Below, piece by piece: positions 25,931 through 35,378 of a stretch of DNA of 38,254 nucleotides. The stretch is from Streptococcus suis YS161 (GTDB lineage Bacteria > Bacillota > Bacilli > Lactobacillales > Streptococcaceae). A program made the translations under genes and the position numbers. The notes beneath the pieces are model-generated. The model made no database searches and had not been told where the DNA came from. It saw nothing but the letters and a program-made list of their open reading frames with translations. Positions within the stretch are counted from its first letter, which is position 1, and every line of letters begins with the position of its first letter. Location: contig NZ_ASCA01000040.1 of assembly GCF_002760245.1 (NCBI RefSeq), positions 1 through 38,254 on the forward strand, given 5' to 3'.

Positions 25931-28609
25931 TCATTTGAGGCTATTCAGAGTCCAATTGGTAAACTGCCCTGGATTCAATTGACACTCGACAGATTGTGAC
26001 TGTATCTGACCGAGACAATTTTCCATATAGCCTAGTTCGATAGCATTCGACTGAAAAGATAGTATAGAAAAGTCAATCTTCTTATCTAGATAAGGATTGA
26101 AACATCTTAATAACAGTCGGTGACTCTCTCTTTTGGTACTGAGAACCGATAGAATAAGTGCGGTATCCAATTCAAATAGTGAATACGATAGTGGTAAGTT
26201 GATAGAGTTCACCGCTGAGAAAATAAAAGTATCTGTATTATTTTTATATGGCGCCGATTGATAAGCAATTAGCGGGGTTAGAAAAGCTTTCGCAACAAGT
26301 GCACAAGTATATTCATCATCCTGAGTAGTCAATATCCGAAGCGCATATGAACTAGCTATTAACTGTCCCATATGCCTTGTTCCTTCTGTCCGTGCCTTTG
26401 TACCCGATTCTCTTCCAGGTCTATCCTGTAAATCTGATTTTCCTAAATAGGGTACTGAGCGATAAAGGGTTAAGGCAATATCTTGATAAGTTTCTCCTAT
26501 AAATTGGTACTCTCTCACACCTTCTGAAATAATTTGTAGGCTACCACTTGAAAAGCCATTTGCAACATAACTAATAAATGGTTCAATATTTCGAGGCTTT
26601 TCATCCCACTTCTCTTCTAACCAAGAATCGACTTGAGGAATATTATTTTCCCGTTTAATTGTAGCAAATTGAACATCAGAAAATGAATATGGGTTAGCTT
26701 TCCCTGTTCGGAATACCAGTCTTACTCTATGCTCATCTACAGAATTGACTGTTTGTAAATGAATCAGTAAGCAATCGCTTCCCTTTTCTAATTCTAGCAC
26801 CAACTGGAATGCCTGCTCAACGGAATAATCTCTTCGTGAACGTGCTGCTAAATCAGTAGGTAATCGGAGCCTACCAGAAACAAGTAAACTTTGCTTCAAT
26901 GGAGTTTTCGTAACTGTACAGTTTACCAATTCTCCGTATAACTTGACATCATCTAAAGGGCTAGAATAATCATAGCTATCTCCCTCGTCACCATCATCTA
27001 GTACATAAAGGAAATCTGATTGACGACGCTCAGTAAGCTTATCAAATAAATGCAATTTACCTTGCTCGAAAACCAATTTGTAGCGTTCATTTTCAATTTC
27101 CTCGCTGAAGGACAATAGGCTTGGTGGTTGTAACTCCATCATCCTTTCTTCATTTTCAATCAAACGATAACTATGATAGCCCATAGCACAAACATCTCTA
27201 CAATACAGAGTTACAATACACTTATATAAGTTCTTGACCTGATTCGACCAAATTGGATTTTTTTGGTTTTCAACACCAATTTCCCGTAGCGATTTTTTAA
27301 GAAAGGTTTGACTAACATCTTCTATAGACTCTAGGACAAATTCAACTAATTTTCCATTTTGATCAATAATAGAAAAGGATTCATAAGGAGAAAATAGCGT
27401 CAGTTGCACATAACCTGTACGTTTATTGGGCAACAAATTATAAACCTGAAATTGTGTAATATCCTGTTGCTGTACGTGACTTCCAATCTCTCTTAGCTTG
27501 AAATCAACCAATTCCTCACTTAATCTATTGGCTTGTATATAGCGCGCTCGAATATCTTCATTGGTCTCATCAGAATTACAATTTCCAATAGAATCATGCG
27601 CTGCATTTAACAAGAGAAGTGACCAAATTTTATCAACAAGTATCTGTTCACCGGATAGGCCAAAATGAACCGCTAAACTACATAAAGGTTGAACAATATT
27701 TGCTAAATAGTGTTCCAAATGATTATTTAACTGCTTTAAGTCTGCTCTAGTAGAAAAAATACTTTTATGTACTCTGCTAAATTGACCGAATGTAAATTCT
27801 CCTTGATAGACTGGAAGTTCTATTGCGTGCTGATGATAGAACTCCTCAATTTCTGCTAGTACCCCCTCCAGACTTTCAATTTTTATATCAAAACCTGCTT
27901 GATTTCCTAATTCTACCAATTGCGGGAGATTCTTACGAATTGGTTTTTGGTCTTCTCCATTGTACAATAAAATACAATCTGATTGAGTTGTGTCACGCAA
28001 CTCAGCCTCTATAGATGAATAATATTGGAGCAAAGCTTTTTCTTCATTTGGCGGGTAAGCCATATTTCCATAATGATGCAAGTGATGGGTAAAAATACGA
28101 CTTCCATTCGGAGATTCCCAGATAAATTCACGATTATTTACAAGATGGCTCGCAAACCCTCTTCTGAAAAATGCATACTGCAAACCAAATTGCTTATAAA
28201 TTTGTGGCATCTGACATGACATACCAAACGAATCTGGTAAATAACCAATCGATTGCCACCTTCCATATTTTTTGGCCAAGAAAATCCCGAACTCCAGATT
28301 TTTTAACAAACTCTCTCCTGAAACAACTAAGGTATCTGGTTGAGTATACCACGGGCCAATTATTAATTTTCCTTCTTTCACCAATTTTATAAGAGTACTA
28401 GTCTTCTCCGGATGCAATTCTAAATATTCTTCCACAATTGATAATTGTCCATCTAGATGGAAGCACGGAAATGTTGAATCTTCTTCTAATATGGTTATAA
28501 CCTCATCAAAATCCTTCAAAGAATAAATCAGCGATCTTGCAGCAGTAAAGTACCACTCTTTATCCCAATGTGTATGAGGGATAATTCGTAATTTTTTTTT
28601 GAGTGTCAT
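25931..28609 (-). CDS. GH38 alpha-mannosidase (mannosylglycerate-hydrolase-like)
   Basis: Cytoplasmic retaining, zinc-dependent alpha-mannosidase of 892 residues. HTHWDKEWY at 12-20 holds the zinc ligands (H14, D16). GYLPDSFGM contains the nucleophile D126. NAAHDSIGNCNSDE carries the further zinc histidine. No signal peptide. The length and PTS context match E. coli MngB (2-O-mannosylglycerate hydrolase); S. pyogenes has a similar-sized GH38 acting on alpha-1,3-mannosides. Which substrate applies here is not resolved. Last gene of the PTS operon, 65 bp after EIIC. The enzyme would cleave the sugar imported by the EII, giving free or phosphorylated mannose. Confidence 0.9.
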   Translation of the reverse strand: MTLKKKLRIIPHTHWDKEWYFTAARSLIYSLKDFDEVITILEEDSTFPCFHLDGQLSIVEEYLELHPEKTSTLIKLVKEGKLIIGPWYTQPDTLVVSGESLLKNLEFGIFLAKKYGRWQSIGYLPDSFGMSCQMPQIYKQFGLQYAFFRRGFASHLVNNREFIWESPNGSRIFTHHLHHYGNMAYPPNEEKALLQYYSSIEAELRDTTQSDCILLYNGEDQKPIRKNLPQLVELGNQAGFDIKIESLEGVLAEIEEFYHQHAIELPVYQGEFTFGQFSRVHKSIFSTRADLKQLNNHLEHYLANIVQPLCSLAVHFGLSGEQILVDKIWSLLLLNAAHDSIGNCNSDETNEDIRARYIQANRLSEELVDFKLREIGSHVQQQDITQFQVYNLLPNKRTGYVQLTLFSPYESFSIIDQNGKLVEFVLESIEDVSQTFLKKSLREIGVENQKNPIWSNQVKNLYKCIVTLYCRDVCAMGYHSYRLIENEERMMELQPPSLLSFSEEIENERYKLVFEQGKLHLFDKLTERRQSDFLYVLDDGDEGDSYDYSSPLDDVKLYGELVNCTVTKTPLKQSLLVSGRLRLPTDLAARSRRDYSVEQAFQLVLELEKGSDCLLIHLQTVNSVDEHRVRLVFRTGKANPYSFSDVQFATIKRENNIPQVDSWLEEKWDEKPRNIEPFISYVANGFSSGSLQIISEGVREYQFIGETYQDIALTLYRSVPYLGKSDLQDRPGRESGTKARTEGTRHMGQLIASSYALRILTTQDDEYTCALVAKAFLTPLIAYQSAPYKNNTDTFIFSAVNSINLPLSYSLFELDTALILSVLSTKRESHRLLLRCFNPYLDKKIDFSILSFQSNAIELGYMENCLGQIQSQSVECQLNPGQFTNWTLNSLK

Positions 28610-28629
28610 CCATTACACCTTCTAACAAA

Positions 28630-28656
28630 GGAGGCTCTGGTTTCCCTTACGCCTCC
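28630..28656 (-). terminator. Weak hairpin between EIIC and mannosidase genes
   Basis: GGAGGC/GCCTCC, 6 bp with a 15-base loop, followed on the minus strand by TTTGTT. It could partly terminate or protect the upstream mRNA; too weak to call a full terminator. Confidence 0.35.
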
Positions 28657-28674
28657 TACTTTCTTTTATAATGA

Positions 28675-29904
28675 TTAGAATACGTCTAGTTTCCCTTGGT
28701 TAATCAAATGATTGCGATAATAAATATTGATAATAGCAATAAACAGAGAACCTACTGCTATTCCTAAAATATATGGAATTATATTTTCAACTAGTGGCCA
28801 TGCCCAAACTGCTGACTCAGGGAACCACTGAACCGCACCTAGAGCAACACCTGTCATAGAACCAATTACGGAACCAGCTACATATAACGGAACAACAAAC
28901 ATCGGTTTTTCTAAAGCAAATGGGATAGCTCCTTCTGATATTCCCATAAATGCCAAAAAGATGGATGTTTTCCCAGCTTCATAAAATTGTTTGTCATAAA
29001 CACGACGACCAACAAGCTTTTTATCTAACAAGGTTGTCAAACCAAGACCAATACTTGGTGTAACAATTGCAATTGTCCTCGCAGTAATCGGCAGTAATTT
29101 TTCTGTTGTAAATCCCAATGCAACAAATCCTGCCGCCTTGTTAACGGGACCTCCCAAATCGAAGGCTGTCGTAGCAGATAAAATTAGTGCATACATATAT
29201 TGACCAGATTTACCTGCTGATTCTAGAACAACTTTAATCCATTCATTGAGCAAACCACCCACAGGGGTAATAACATAAATCATCAAAATCATTGTAATAA
29301 CTGCTGAAATGAGCGGAATTAAAAATGTTGTTTTGAACGCTAACCAATTTTTAGGTAGACGAATTTTATCGTTTAAGAATTTAACAAAGTAACCTATGAT
29401 AAAAGCAATAAGGATAGCTCCTAGGAAGCCTGATGGTACTGGCACAACTTCTTGCCAACTTCCCTCAAGCAATTGAAGTGTTGCTATCGGTTTTACAGCT
29501 ACATATCCTCCGATAAATCCAGAAGCAAAGGCGGTCTTTCCTCCAATAGAAAAAGCTGTAAAAGCAGTAAAGATTGGAATAGCAAAACCAAATAATGTAA
29601 ATCCAAATGACTGCATCATTTGTGCTAGATGCAACATCGACAACTGACTACCTGAAAAGTCTCCACTATTGATTGCATCTAAGATACTATTGTCTGGACT
29701 GATTCCCAATAATACGTAGGGGATAATTTGTGAGAAGGCACCAACCAATCCTCCCATTATCAAAACAGGAATCATATAAGAAATACCAGTCATCAAATGC
29801 TTGCTAATTTCATTCCAGATTCCTTTACCAGTTACTGTGCTATCGGTCTTATTCTCTGTCGCTTCGGAAGAAGCAGACATTACGACTTTTTTCTTTACAA
29901 CCAT
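28675..29904 (-). CDS. PTS system fructose-family EIIC component
   Basis: Membrane channel that moves the sugar during phosphorylation. 409 residues with a hydrophilic N-terminus (1-32), then about nine to ten hydrophobic helices. The fructose/mannosylglycerate EIIC motifs are visible: AFDLGGPVNKAA and GISEGAIPFALEKP. Start ATG 29904 has AAGGAGG six bases upstream. The closest named relative by motif and context is MngA (mannosylglycerate) or FruA. Unlike those fused proteins, EIIA, EIIB and EIIC are separate genes here. Confidence 0.9.
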   Translation of the reverse strand: MVVKKKVVMSASSEATENKTDSTVTGKGIWNEISKHLMTGISYMIPVLIMGGLVGAFSQIIPYVLLGISPDNSILDAINSGDFSGSQLSMLHLAQMMQSFGFTLFGFAIPIFTAFTAFSIGGKTAFASGFIGGYVAVKPIATLQLLEGSWQEVVPVPSGFLGAILIAFIIGYFVKFLNDKIRLPKNWLAFKTTFLIPLISAVITMILMIYVITPVGGLLNEWIKVVLESAGKSGQYMYALILSATTAFDLGGPVNKAAGFVALGFTTEKLLPITARTIAIVTPSIGLGLTTLLDKKLVGRRVYDKQFYEAGKTSIFLAFMGISEGAIPFALEKPMFVVPLYVAGSVIGSMTGVALGAVQWFPESAVWAWPLVENIIPYILGIAVGSLFIAIINIYYRNHLINQGKLDVF

Positions 29905-29915
29905 GGTATCCTCCT

Positions 29916-30233
29916 TTATATTTTCAAATCTTCTTCAATTTCGTCAAAAATATGTTTGACATCTTTGATAACTTCTTGCAAACCGACTTCATAAACCTCA
30001 TACCCATCAAAGCGCTCTAATTCCAACGGAGTCACTGCTATCGCATGAATGATAAAGTCGGCAGCCGCAATCTCACTCGGAGTTAATTTATTTTGCACCC
30101 CATCTGAACCCTGTGTTTCAACCTTATACTGATACCCCCTCTCTTTAGCTTCCATCTCAATTGCTTCTGCAGCCATAAAAGTATGAGCCAATCCCATCGG
30201 ACATGCACAAAGTGCGACAACTGTTTTACTCAT
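29916..30233 (-). CDS. PTS system fructose-family EIIB component
   Basis: 105 residues. The phosphorylated cysteine is in CACPMGLAHTFMAAEA (C11 by position in the family motif CPxGxAHTxMAAE). It passes phosphate from EIIA to the sugar at EIIC. Start chosen at ATG 30233 because AGGAGG lies six bases upstream; the frame extends five codons further with no ribosome site. It overlaps the EIIA end by 8 bp and ends 11 bp before EIIC. Confidence 0.9.
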   Translation of the reverse strand: MSKTVVALCACPMGLAHTFMAAEAIEMEAKERGYQYKVETQGSDGVQNKLTPSEIAAADFIIHAIAVTPLELERFDGYEVYEVGLQEVIKDVKHIFDEIEEDLKI

Positions 30234-30666
30234 TATCTTCCTCCTCAATCAATCGAAATAAATCAAATACTTCCTGCTGTGTCTGTGCTGCTTCTAATCG
30301 TTCTCTAAATTCACGATGCATCAATTTACGTGATAATCGCGATAAAATTGACAGATGAATCCCTGCTTCCGACCTCGGTGTTAGAATAGCAATAATCATG
30401 CAAACCTCATCACCAGACCAATCTATTACTTGTTCTAGCTTAAAGAAAAGAATGGCCGGAGAGTGAATCAAATCAGTTTTTGCATGTGGAATTGCAAGAC
30501 CGTGTCCAATCGCAGTTGAATATTCCTCCTCTCTTTTTTTTAATTCATCATAGATATTACCACTGGCAATACCTAATTTTTCTGCCAGTGCAGCAATTTC
30601 ACTCAGTACCTCCTCCTTTTCTAAAAAGTGTTGAAAAAAAATTTGTTGTAATGTTAACAATCTCAT
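30226..30666 (-). CDS. PTS system fructose/mannitol-family EIIA component
   Basis: 146 residues of the EIIA type-2 fold. Active His61 lies in GHGLAIPHAKTD. It receives phosphate from HPr-His15 and hands it to the EIIB cysteine. Overlaps the regulator stop by 4 bp (ATGA), indicating coupled translation. Confidence 0.9.
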   Translation of the reverse strand: MRLLTLQQIFFQHFLEKEEVLSEIAALAEKLGIASGNIYDELKKREEEYSTAIGHGLAIPHAKTDLIHSPAILFFKLEQVIDWSGDEVCMIIAILTPRSEAGIHLSILSRLSRKLMHREFRERLEAAQTQQEVFDLFRLIEEEDNE

Positions 30667-32468
30667 AAACTATCTCCCTCCAGATAATGAACTAAATAAT
30701 AAGTTGTTCTCTCCTGTATTGTTTTCTCGACACTATCTCTATTCGTAGCAAAGTGATACAGTTTTCTAAAAATTTCTCCACCTGCCTTATCCTTATCTGA
30801 AAACAAGGAAAGAATGATGAGTTGGACCTGTTTATCCCCCCATAAAATACCTTTACCATGAATACCAACAACGATACTTGAACACTCCAAGTCTTTGGAC
30901 AAGGTATGAGGAATTGCAATATTATGAGCAAGGGAAGTCGTCGTTATCTTCTCTCTATCTGCTACTTCTTTAATAAGTTGCTCCGCTTGGGCATTTTTTC
31001 CGATTTGGTGATAAATCAACTCCCTTATTATTTCTTCTTCCGTATTTCCAAAAACCATCACTGGTACTTGATTCAGAATCTCTTGTGAATTTTGAACTGT
31101 ACCCAATTTCGCAATAACCTCTGTCAATTCTGCTTGAAAAAGTTCTGGATAATCAATTGGATTTCTAAAATAACACGTTGGAATTTCCAACGGCCGTGTC
31201 GGCTGTTGGATCAAGGAAATTAGCAATTGACATTCCGAAAAATCAAACGCTTCTACTTCCCACTCTGTTATAACAGCATATACATCTAATTCAGGAAATG
31301 TCCTGGCGAGTTCTTCCTTCAATAAATAACCTGAACTCAAACTTTCTGATATGAGGACCGTTTGAATCCGATTGACGAAGTGTCTATTTTGTTGATTAAT
31401 CATAGCTAAATATAAAGCGATAAAACCAATATCAGCTTTTGTAAAAGAAATATCAAATTGTAACTCTAGTTGGTAGGCTAATAATCCTGCAATCGTTAAT
31501 TCAAAGGCATATTTTTCTTCAATTGTATGTAGCAAGCCATTTTCAATACGAATTCCAAAATACTTTTGTTTTAATACCATTCGTAAATGAGCAATTAAGT
31601 TCGATTGTGTTTGCTCAAATTTTCTAACATCACGCAACTCCGACGTATAAAAGAAGGACAAGGCTAAATCCGTTATACGAATCAACAATTGATTTACTTC
31701 ATCACCATTCAGTCGAATCAATTCATCACAAACACTTGTAACCAGTCGTTCGAACTCTAGTCTTTGTTCACTTTCTAGTGGATTTGAAAAAGATAGAGAA
31801 TGCTTGGGATAACGGAAGATAAGAATATAGACCGCCCAAGATAAAATCCGGTCGTCGAACTCAGACAAATGATGAGAAGAAAGATGATAACAAAGGTAAA
31901 TTTCTTTAATCTTATCTACTAATTCTTGCTTCCGAGAAAAAACAGATGGAAAAGTATCTTGCTTGTGTTGCATTTCCATGCTAAGGAACAAGCCAATGAA
32001 AAACTGAATAATTGATTCTTGACTTCCCTTTATAACAATTTGCCCTTTTTTCACGCCAATCCGTGACCGGCGTCCCCTATACTTTTCATTGATAGATTGC
32101 AAAACTCGATGAAGGGTTGCCTCAGAAATATAAAATTTTCTCAGCATTGCCTCAATTCCTAAAAATTGATTAAAGAATAATTGTTCGATAATATAGCATT
32201 CAAGTTCCGCTTCCCTCTCTGGTTCGAGTATCATTGAAAGATCAGGTAACTGTTCCTTGACGCCTAGTTGATTCAAACGATAACCAACTCCTGGCAGTGA
32301 AATAACTTCCATTCCTCTTAATGCTAAATCCTGATTCAAGGCCTTAATGTAACGATAAACAGTTCGTTCGGAAATTCCCAATTCAACTGATAAAGTTCGA
32401 GCAGATAGAAATGTTCCTGCATTTTCTTGTAAATATGTCAATAGAATCAATTTCATATTTTCTTTCAT
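30663..32468 (-). CDS. BglG/MtlR-type PRD-containing transcriptional regulator
   Basis: 601 residues. Order: N-terminal HTH (LSARTLSVELGISERTVYRYIKAL, about 20-43), a second HTH-like region (about 110-150), two PTS-regulation domains (about 180-400, with histidines in LSSHHLSEFDD), an EIIB-like domain whose expected cysteine is replaced by serine (LISESLSSGYLL), and a C-terminal EIIA-like domain with NIAIPHTLS (His521). Such activators sense PTS phosphorylation. It heads the operon and is probably its own and the PTS genes' regulator. Ribosome site GGAGG is 8 bases before ATG 32468. Confidence 0.9.
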   Translation of the reverse strand: MKENMKLILLTYLQENAGTFLSARTLSVELGISERTVYRYIKALNQDLALRGMEVISLPGVGYRLNQLGVKEQLPDLSMILEPEREAELECYIIEQLFFNQFLGIEAMLRKFYISEATLHRVLQSINEKYRGRRSRIGVKKGQIVIKGSQESIIQFFIGLFLSMEMQHKQDTFPSVFSRKQELVDKIKEIYLCYHLSSHHLSEFDDRILSWAVYILIFRYPKHSLSFSNPLESEQRLEFERLVTSVCDELIRLNGDEVNQLLIRITDLALSFFYTSELRDVRKFEQTQSNLIAHLRMVLKQKYFGIRIENGLLHTIEEKYAFELTIAGLLAYQLELQFDISFTKADIGFIALYLAMINQQNRHFVNRIQTVLISESLSSGYLLKEELARTFPELDVYAVITEWEVEAFDFSECQLLISLIQQPTRPLEIPTCYFRNPIDYPELFQAELTEVIAKLGTVQNSQEILNQVPVMVFGNTEEEIIRELIYHQIGKNAQAEQLIKEVADREKITTTSLAHNIAIPHTLSKDLECSSIVVGIHGKGILWGDKQVQLIILSLFSDKDKAGGEIFRKLYHFATNRDSVEKTIQERTTYYLVHYLEGDSL

Positions 32469-32762
32469 CTACTCAACCTCCACAATATCATTATATATTA
32501 ACTATTATAAAAAATATCAGCAACTTTTGGCAGCATTTACTGACAATTTTATCTATTTTATCTCTCCTTGAAAGTTCTATAATGAAGTTAGCCACCTTAT
32601 CTTAATCAAAATCAGCTGTTTTACCATCTTAGAGTAAACAATTTATTTCATTTGATAACAGGCTTGAAGCTGTTAAGCTAGATGGCCAAGGCTAACCGCC
32701 GCCTTGGTTTAGCTACCAAAACAGGTTCAAGGGTTCCTGTTGTCAAAGGAAATCCATTTTAA
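32469..32762. other. Intergenic region between PTS regulator and IS30 remnant
   Basis: AT-rich control region of the PTS operon with two TATAAT-like -10 sequences on the minus strand (near 32490-32510) but no good -35, as expected for an activator-dependent promoter. It also holds a 14-bp fragment identical to part of the IS30 end (32583-32596) and a long hairpin (32651-32747). No gene seen. Confidence 0.5.
32651..32747. repeat. Long nested hairpin
   Basis: 97 bp folding on itself: 12-bp outer stem (TTTGATAACAGG with CCTGTTGTCAAA, one wobble), then CTTGAA/TTCAAG, CTGTT/AACAG, AGCTA/TAGCT and the inner CCAAGGC/GCCTTGG with an 8-base loop. Probably a small dispersed repeat; its inner AGCTA...TAGCTACC resembles the hairpins in the nrdE-nrdF spacer. 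Confidence 0.7.
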
Positions 32763-33684
32763 GGTATAAGAAAACACCTCTGTGCTATACTTGTAGTTCA
32801 CAACAAATACAAGAAAGAGGCACAGAGATGCAAAAATATTATACACAAAAAGGAAAACATTTGACAATTGATAACCGCCGCCTGATTGAACGGTGGAAGA
32901 ATGAGGGAAGTCTAATCGTGAAATCGCCGACTTACTTGGAAAGGCTTCTCAGACCATCAATAACGAGATCAATCGGGGTACAACCTTACAACAAGTGCGA
33001 AAAGGGGGATATAGCAAGGTCTATTCAGCCGATTACGCACAAACTGTTTACCAAAACAATCGAAAGAGGTCGGTAAAAAAATTAATCTTAACCAAAGAAA
33101 TCAAAGAGAAGATTGTACACTATCAAAAACAAAAATTTTCACCCGAAATGATGGTTAAGAAGAAATTGCCAGCTGGAAAATCCATTGAAGAACGACCTGA
33201 TGTTATCAGTCTTCGCTTGGAAAACGGTCATTATGAAATTGATACAGTTCTACTGACCAAGGTAAAAATTATTGCCTCTTAGTCTTAACCGACCGACGGA
33301 GCAGGCATCAAATTATAAGGTTAATTCCAAACAAAACCGCCGAATCGGTCAATCAGGCGCTCAAGCTAATTTTAGGTGAGCATCATATCCTGTCTATAAC
33401 TGCAGATAATGGTTCAGAGTTTAACCGTTTGGCTGAAGTGTTTCCTAAGGAACACATTTATTATGCACATCCCTACTCTTCATGGGAGAGGGGAACGAAT
33501 GAAAATCATAATCGATTGATTCGGAGATGGTTACCTAAAGGAACCAAGAAAACGACTCCAAAAGAAGTCGCTTTTATCGAAAATTGGGTAAACAACTACC
33601 CTAAAAAATGCTTGGGCTACAAGTCACCGAGTGAATTTCTTTTGGGTGGCTAACTTCAACTTGAAATTTGGGATTTTTTATACC
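32763..33684 (+). mobile_element. Decayed IS30-family insertion sequence
   Basis: About 920 bp bounded by inverted GGTATAA (32763-32769) and TTATACC (33678-33684), with further partial matching inward. It encloses a broken IS30-type transposase. Possible 2-bp AA target duplication. The right end overlaps the 3' end of the adjacent CPBP protease gene. Confidence 0.75.
32828..33653 (+). pseudogene. IS30-family transposase, frameshifted and internally deleted
   Basis: Three consecutive reading-frame pieces reconstruct an IS30-type transposase. The first encodes the N-terminus to NEG; a one-base loss in the G-run near 32903 shifts into a second frame encoding the HTH (SNREIADLLGKASQTINNEI) and FSPEMMV. 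About 50 codons are then missing before AGKSIEERPDV. A second one-base loss near 33265 shifts into a third frame with the catalytic-domain sequence ADNGSEFN and the block WERGTNENHNRLIRRWLPKG, including the last glutamate of the DDE triad. The protein cannot be made intact. Confidence 0.88.
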
Positions 33685-34352
33685 AAAAATACAATCATCA
33701 AATAAGAAATACCGTTGTTGAGCATATGTAGCGCAATCGGATAACGAATATCACGTCTAATCAAATAGAGCCAACCAAGATTGAGTCCCATCGTGAAATA
33801 AATCAAAAATTGGGGAAGAGTTGCTGGCATATGGACCAGACTAAATAAAGACCCCGTTACAACAAGATAGATTCCAACAGCCTTCATATCTGCCATTTTA
33901 GGGAAGAAATAGGTCGCAAAAAATCCACGGAAAATCAATTCTTCTAAAATTGGAGCAAAGATCACTACGGAGCTAAATGCAATCAAGGGATAAGCTGATA
34001 CGAATTCGATCACAAGCTTTTGATTTTCACTTTCTGGGACCGGTACAATAAATTGAAAGATAAAAAATGCAATATAAAGTAATATCGGCCATTGAATCTT
34101 ATGGAACCATGAAGCTGTCACACGATAGTCAACAGAATGACGTGGATAGATATACTTCCATAACAGAATAATGAGCGCAATGGAGAGAACAAGACCAATT
34201 ATCGCACAAATCCAAATTGTACTGTCAATCAACTGGGTAGGTATGTCTGGTATGCTTTGTAAAGTTGGTCCTACCATCAGAAAACCTGAAGCAATTTGAT
34301 AGGCAACAAAGTATAGAAATAGTAATGCGACGTGTTTGATAAATTTCAACAT
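33678..34352 (-). CDS. CPBP-family intramembrane glutamic protease, last gene of the operon
   Basis: 224 residues, about 6-7 membrane helices. CPBP (ABI/Rce1-like) motifs: EELIFRG (E137, E138, R142), FSLVHMP and HMLNN. Homologues serve in bacteriocin self-immunity, peptide processing or protein anchoring; role here unknown. The ribosome site is GGGAGGG. The final valine codon and TAA stop (GTATAA) are part of the IS30 terminal repeat, so the original C-terminus was replaced, although all three motifs are intact. Confidence 0.85.
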   Translation of the reverse strand: MLKFIKHVALLFLYFVAYQIASGFLMVGPTLQSIPDIPTQLIDSTIWICAIIGLVLSIALIILLWKYIYPRHSVDYRVTASWFHKIQWPILLYIAFFIFQFIVPVPESENQKLVIEFVSAYPLIAFSSVVIFAPILEELIFRGFFATYFFPKMADMKAVGIYLVVTGSLFSLVHMPATLPQFLIYFTMGLNLGWLYLIRRDIRYPIALHMLNNGISYLMIVFLV

Positions 34353-34361
34353 AATCCCTCC

Positions 34362-34679
34362 CTAAAAGCTCAAGTCAATAATATTATCGACTCGTACCAA
34401 CTTGGTTTCAATCTCCCCATTCGCTAATTCACGAGAAATTTTAACCCACTCCTCATCAACTGCCAAAATGGTGTATTCATAAGCAATAGAAAATTCCTCA
34501 TCAAAGCGGATTTTAGCCTTACTTCCGACCAATTCTTTCAATAAAACGGACATCTGATTTTCTCCTTTTGTAGTTTTCTGCAACTTTTTTACCCTAGCTT
34601 GCAACTGCTTCACTTTTTTCCTATCTGATAGAGAATTGAAAAATAGAAATCCTACTAGAATCCATAAGAAAAAGTCCAT
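34362..34679 (-). CDS. Single-helix membrane protein with soluble C-terminal domain, unknown function
   Basis: 105 residues. An N-terminal membrane helix (2-16), a basic coiled segment (20-40, DRKKVKQLQARVKKLQK), then a compact beta-rich domain (45-105) with alternating charged and hydrophobic residues. No family recognised with confidence. Nine bases from each neighbouring CPBP gene, so it is likely made with both and may partner them at the membrane. Confidence 0.7.
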   Translation of the reverse strand: MDFFLWILVGFLFFNSLSDRKKVKQLQARVKKLQKTTKGENQMSVLLKELVGSKAKIRFDEEFSIAYEYTILAVDEEWVKISRELANGEIETKLVRVDNIIDLSF

Positions 34680-34688
34680 ATTTTCCTC

Positions 34689-35378
34689 CTATATCAAGCC
34701 CAGACTTTGCATCAGTAGCATCAACAAAAATCCGAGAAGATTATTCAGACTGTGTAGAATAAGTGCATTGGTATATTTGCCAGAAATACGATAGGCGAGT
34801 CCCAGGACCAGGCCCATACCTCCATAGACAACCCAAGATCCGATATTGGTCGGATTGTGAATAAGTCCAAACAGAAAACTCGATAGCAACAATCCCACAA
34901 TCGAATCCTTACCAAAGACTTTCCCCATAAGAATTCCTCTAAAAAGCAGTTCCTCCAAAACTGGAGCAAAGAAAACTGCAAAGAGAAACAAAACTAAGGT
35001 TGGTAAGCCTGAATTATTGATGATTTCCTGATTGGCAGTTGTTTGACCGTATCCCTCTTCCAGCATAATCAATTGCCCACCAATTATTTTCAGACCAAAC
35101 ATAACGATAAAAGCGAGGACTACAAAACCAACATTCGCACCCATCCCCCACTTCTGCTCACCTTTCCACAGACCTAATTTACCAGTCAAGATAAGACCAA
35201 GCACTACAGCAACCAACAAGAAGGCAGCAGCAATCAGAAGGTTATTCCCATCAAAATTTGGTAGGGTAAACATAGTCATCTGGGTCAATACATTCAGTGC
35301 AACGACAGCTAGTCCCACTAAGAGAAACTTCCAATTTTTAACCACATTCCAATCTTTGACATTTCCAAGTCTATTCAT
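34689..35378 (-). CDS. CPBP-family intramembrane glutamic protease
   Basis: 229 residues with about seven helices. Motifs: LEELLFRG (E142, E143, R147), FGLIHNPTN and LHSLNNL, all intact. Start chosen at ATG 35378 because AAGGAG lies six bases upstream; the frame extends 12 codons further into the upstream gene, which it overlaps by 8 bp. Second protease of the cluster, clearly divergent from the one at 33678, so not a recent duplicate. Confidence 0.85.
   Translation of the reverse strand: MNRLGNVKDWNVVKNWKFLLVGLAVVALNVLTQMTMFTLPNFDGNNLLIAAAFLLVAVVLGLILTGKLGLWKGEQKWGMGANVGFVVLAFIVMFGLKIIGGQLIMLEEGYGQTTANQEIINNSGLPTLVLFLFAVFFAPVLEELLFRGILMGKVFGKDSIVGLLLSSFLFGLIHNPTNIGSWVVYGGMGLVLGLAYRISGKYTNALILHSLNNLLGFLLMLLMQSLGLI

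Noticed and set aside
32651..32747. tRNA-like or riboswitch fold
   Set aside because: The structure is a single nested stem rather than a cloverleaf, and no conserved tRNA or riboswitch sequence was recognised.
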